Below, piece by piece: positions 32,156-33,845 of a stretch of 33,845 bases of DNA. A program made the position numbers and the translations under genes. The notes beneath the pieces were generated by a model, which was given only the letters and a program-made list of their open reading frames with translations, was not told the DNA's origin and did not search any database. The DNA comes from Didymodactylos carnosus (lineage: Eukaryota > Rotifera > Eurotatoria > Philodinida > Philodinidae). Numbering within the stretch: the first letter of the stretch is position 1; every line of letters starts with the position of its first letter. The stretch covers positions 1 through 33,845 of the forward strand of contig CAJNOQ010001268.1 in NCBI GenBank assembly GCA_905250885.1, read 5' to 3'.

Positions 32156-33046
32156 GCATGCACCGATTAATAATCAACGTTGGGACATTCAGGAAAATCG
32201 TTCTCACTTGGTTATGGTAAATCTCTCAGAATTGCGGGATGTCTCATTTATGTAGAGAAATATTTGTTCTACAAAGCTAAAGTGTTAAAAAACTTTTAAT
32301 GTTATTTGTGACAAATATAAATATTCCAAAATGTGCAAAATCGCAAAAAATAATCGACGATCGATTATTTTTTTGCGACTTTTATGCGTTTTTGATTAAT
32401 CATAGTTTTCCTATATATAACATTAAAAGTTTTTTAACACTTTAGCTTTGTAGAACAAATATTTCTCTACATAAATGAGATATCCCGCAATTCTGAGAGA
32501 TTTACTATAACCAAGTGAGAACGATTTTCCTGAATGTCCCAACGTCGATTATTAATCGGTGCCTGAGCCCGAAACGAAGCGAAGATTCGTCGAGGCGCCT
32601 CGCTTCGTGTACGGCGAAGCGAGGCGTGGCAACATTTTGAAATTGTCAGTCGAGGCGAGGGAAGATGAGATCGAGGCGAAGCGATATGACAAGCGTCACT
32701 TCGTCTGATTAAGAACTATCTGTTTTAGAGGAAAAAATGAAAAAAATGAACTTTATAAATGAAACTTGTCACGCGTTCTTCTTGTTTGTTATGTAAATTA
32801 GTTGTTGTTTACTTATCAGATAATACAGCTGTGTTGGATAAATTAACTAGTTTTCATACGCTTTCAGACATTGGTAATCGAAAAACGACTTCAAATACTT
32901 AGTATTTGCATTTTTTTCGAGGCGAGGCGAAGCAGTTTAAAAAAAATTGGGAACGAATCGATGCGAAGCGAGGTTGAGCGCGTTCGAGGCGAGTCGGGAC
33001 GAGGCGACAAAATCTTGCCTCGTTTCGGGCTCTGATCGGTGCATGC
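32156..33046. mobile_element. Foldback element interrupted by a hAT-like MITE
   Basis: The left arm starts GCATGCACCGATTAATAATC and pairs almost perfectly (about 98% by eye) with sequence up to 32562 plus ATGC at 33043-33046. The centre is an AATCGACGATCGATT palindrome around 32352-32368. Removing the MITE and one 8 bp duplication (480 bp) restores a 411 bp palindrome ending ATCGGTGCATGC. Non-coding. Its own target duplication is not clear. Confidence 0.85.
32563..33034. mobile_element. hAT-like MITE with perfect 8 bp target duplication
   Basis: The ends are CTGAGCCCGAAACGA and, as complement of the right end, CAGAGCCCGAAACGA. They are flanked by ATCGGTGC at 32555-32562 and again at 33035-33042. 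The element is 472 bp and non-coding, with many subterminal GGCGAAGCGAGGC-like words on both sides, as expected for transposase-binding repeats of hAT elements. It sits inside the right arm of the 32156 foldback and is therefore younger. Confidence 0.88.
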
Positions 33047-33691
33047 TTAGTAATAAAGTGTCCACTGTGAATGGGTTCAAAAAGAAAAGTTGCTTAAAGT
33101 GTAGTCTTTCAATGTTATGTAATCCACAGTGAAGAAAACAGCGGTCAATGTCTTCCCTATCATGTTCTCAACTACATTTAGGCGAATCAATACATTTGTG
33201 CTGCTAGAGATAGTAGTTTAGTGGCAGTAGATTTGATTTAATACACATAATGAAACAGTTTGTCGGTGGTATGGATGTCGAAAATATGTTTTCTCAGATT
33301 ATTCTTAGTTTGTCGCCAACTTTTTTCTAAGATATTTGTCGAAAAAAGTTAATATTACTCCATATTGTTTATTCAAAGAATTGCAATTGAAATAGATAAT
33401 GTATCGTATTAGATCTGTCATTTGTGTGTATTTAGCAAAATTTCAAACAAATTCTAAAAAATCAACAAACGCTTGTAATGAGGAATGCTTACTGTGCATC
33501 AACGCCATTGTATATAGGGAGTAAAGTTTTCCCGTACTGTCTTTGATATTTATTCGCACCTTATAAAGAAGGGTACCATTAAAGTTTGGATAAACTATTT
33601 AAAAAGGTTACCTAATATTGAATTAGAACTGTTTGTGAGAAGAGATTATTCAAGACACATAGTAAACTTATACAATAATTTAGGAGTAAAT
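33047..33691. other. Intergenic, no gene recognised
   Basis: AT-rich without recognisable features. Confidence 0.4.
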
Positions 33692-33785
33692 GTACTTTTG
33701 ATCACCAAAAAAAGATACTTTTGATCACCAAACGCCTTTAGATACAAATGATCACCAAAGAAAGATACTTTTGATCACCAAATTT
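33692..33785. repeat. Short minisatellite, four units
   Basis: Four copies of a GATACTTTTGATCACCAAA-type unit, with GATCACCAAA starting at 33700, 33723, 33750 and 33773 (spacings 23, 27 and 23). The third unit has ACAAAT in place of ACTTTT. Confidence 0.85.
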
Positions 33786-33845
33786 TCCAGCATCACATTT
33801 TTATACATATAAACATATAAATTTTAACAAAGACAATATTTTCAC

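Noticed and set aside
33692-33785. CRISPR array
   Set aside because: Units are joined without unique spacers, only four are present, and the host is eukaryotic; it is a minisatellite.

Overview
This window looks like intergenic-rich animal nuclear DNA: AT-rich, with spliced genes, GT-AG introns that are mostly 57-150 bp, and many small non-coding transposon-like palindromes. Two genes are recognised with confidence. One is the cohesin kleisin RAD21 (12 exons, 4391-8082, + strand). The other is the replication-licensing inhibitor geminin (5 exons, 29279-31159, + strand). Geminin is a metazoan gene, so the host is an animal. The short introns, a decayed NRPS-like adenylation-domain gene of a kind known to be acquired horizontally in bdelloid rotifers, and a single-exon beta-propeller gene make a bdelloid rotifer my best guess. 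That is inference, not proof.

Layout. 1-4390: no confident host gene; a diverged foldback repeat (751-1339) and two tandem 5'-truncated copies of a non-LTR retrotransposon 3' end on the minus strand (2293-3540). 4391-8082: RAD21. 8083-14880: T-rich flank, a near-perfect 440 bp palindrome (9016-9455), a 2.0 kb three-level nest of inverted-repeat elements (11491-13491), a hAT-like MITE with 8 bp target duplication (13708-14130), and a decayed relative of the 9016 palindrome (about 14465-14615). 14883-15881 (-): an intronless beta-propeller-like protein, whose start codon lies 4 bp from a 1.67 kb element with 44 bp terminal inverted repeats (15886-17559). 17560-21640: mostly featureless, except a cluster of CRE-type TGACGTCA palindromes (19770-19942) and two candidate transposon ends. 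21640-22772 (-): the adenylation-domain pseudogene, split by a foldback element. 22913-29278: repeats, notably a composite palindrome whose left arm has grown a 175 bp tandem array (25537-27210) and a CTTAAGTC-rich foldback (28466-28838). 29279-31159: geminin, carrying a TA-flanked MITE in intron 2. 31160-33845: a foldback (32156-33046) interrupted by a hAT-like MITE with a perfect 8 bp duplication, then a short minisatellite.

The two recognised genes both act on chromosomes in the cell cycle: RAD21 holds sister chromatids together and geminin blocks CDT1-dependent re-licensing. They are 21 kb apart with independent structures, so I do not read them as a functional cluster. No operon-like system is visible. 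The most unusual content is the density and nesting of non-autonomous palindromic elements, a dispersed motif of about 17 bp found seven times, and two unrelated hAT-like MITEs that hit targets sharing the heptamer ATCGGTG.
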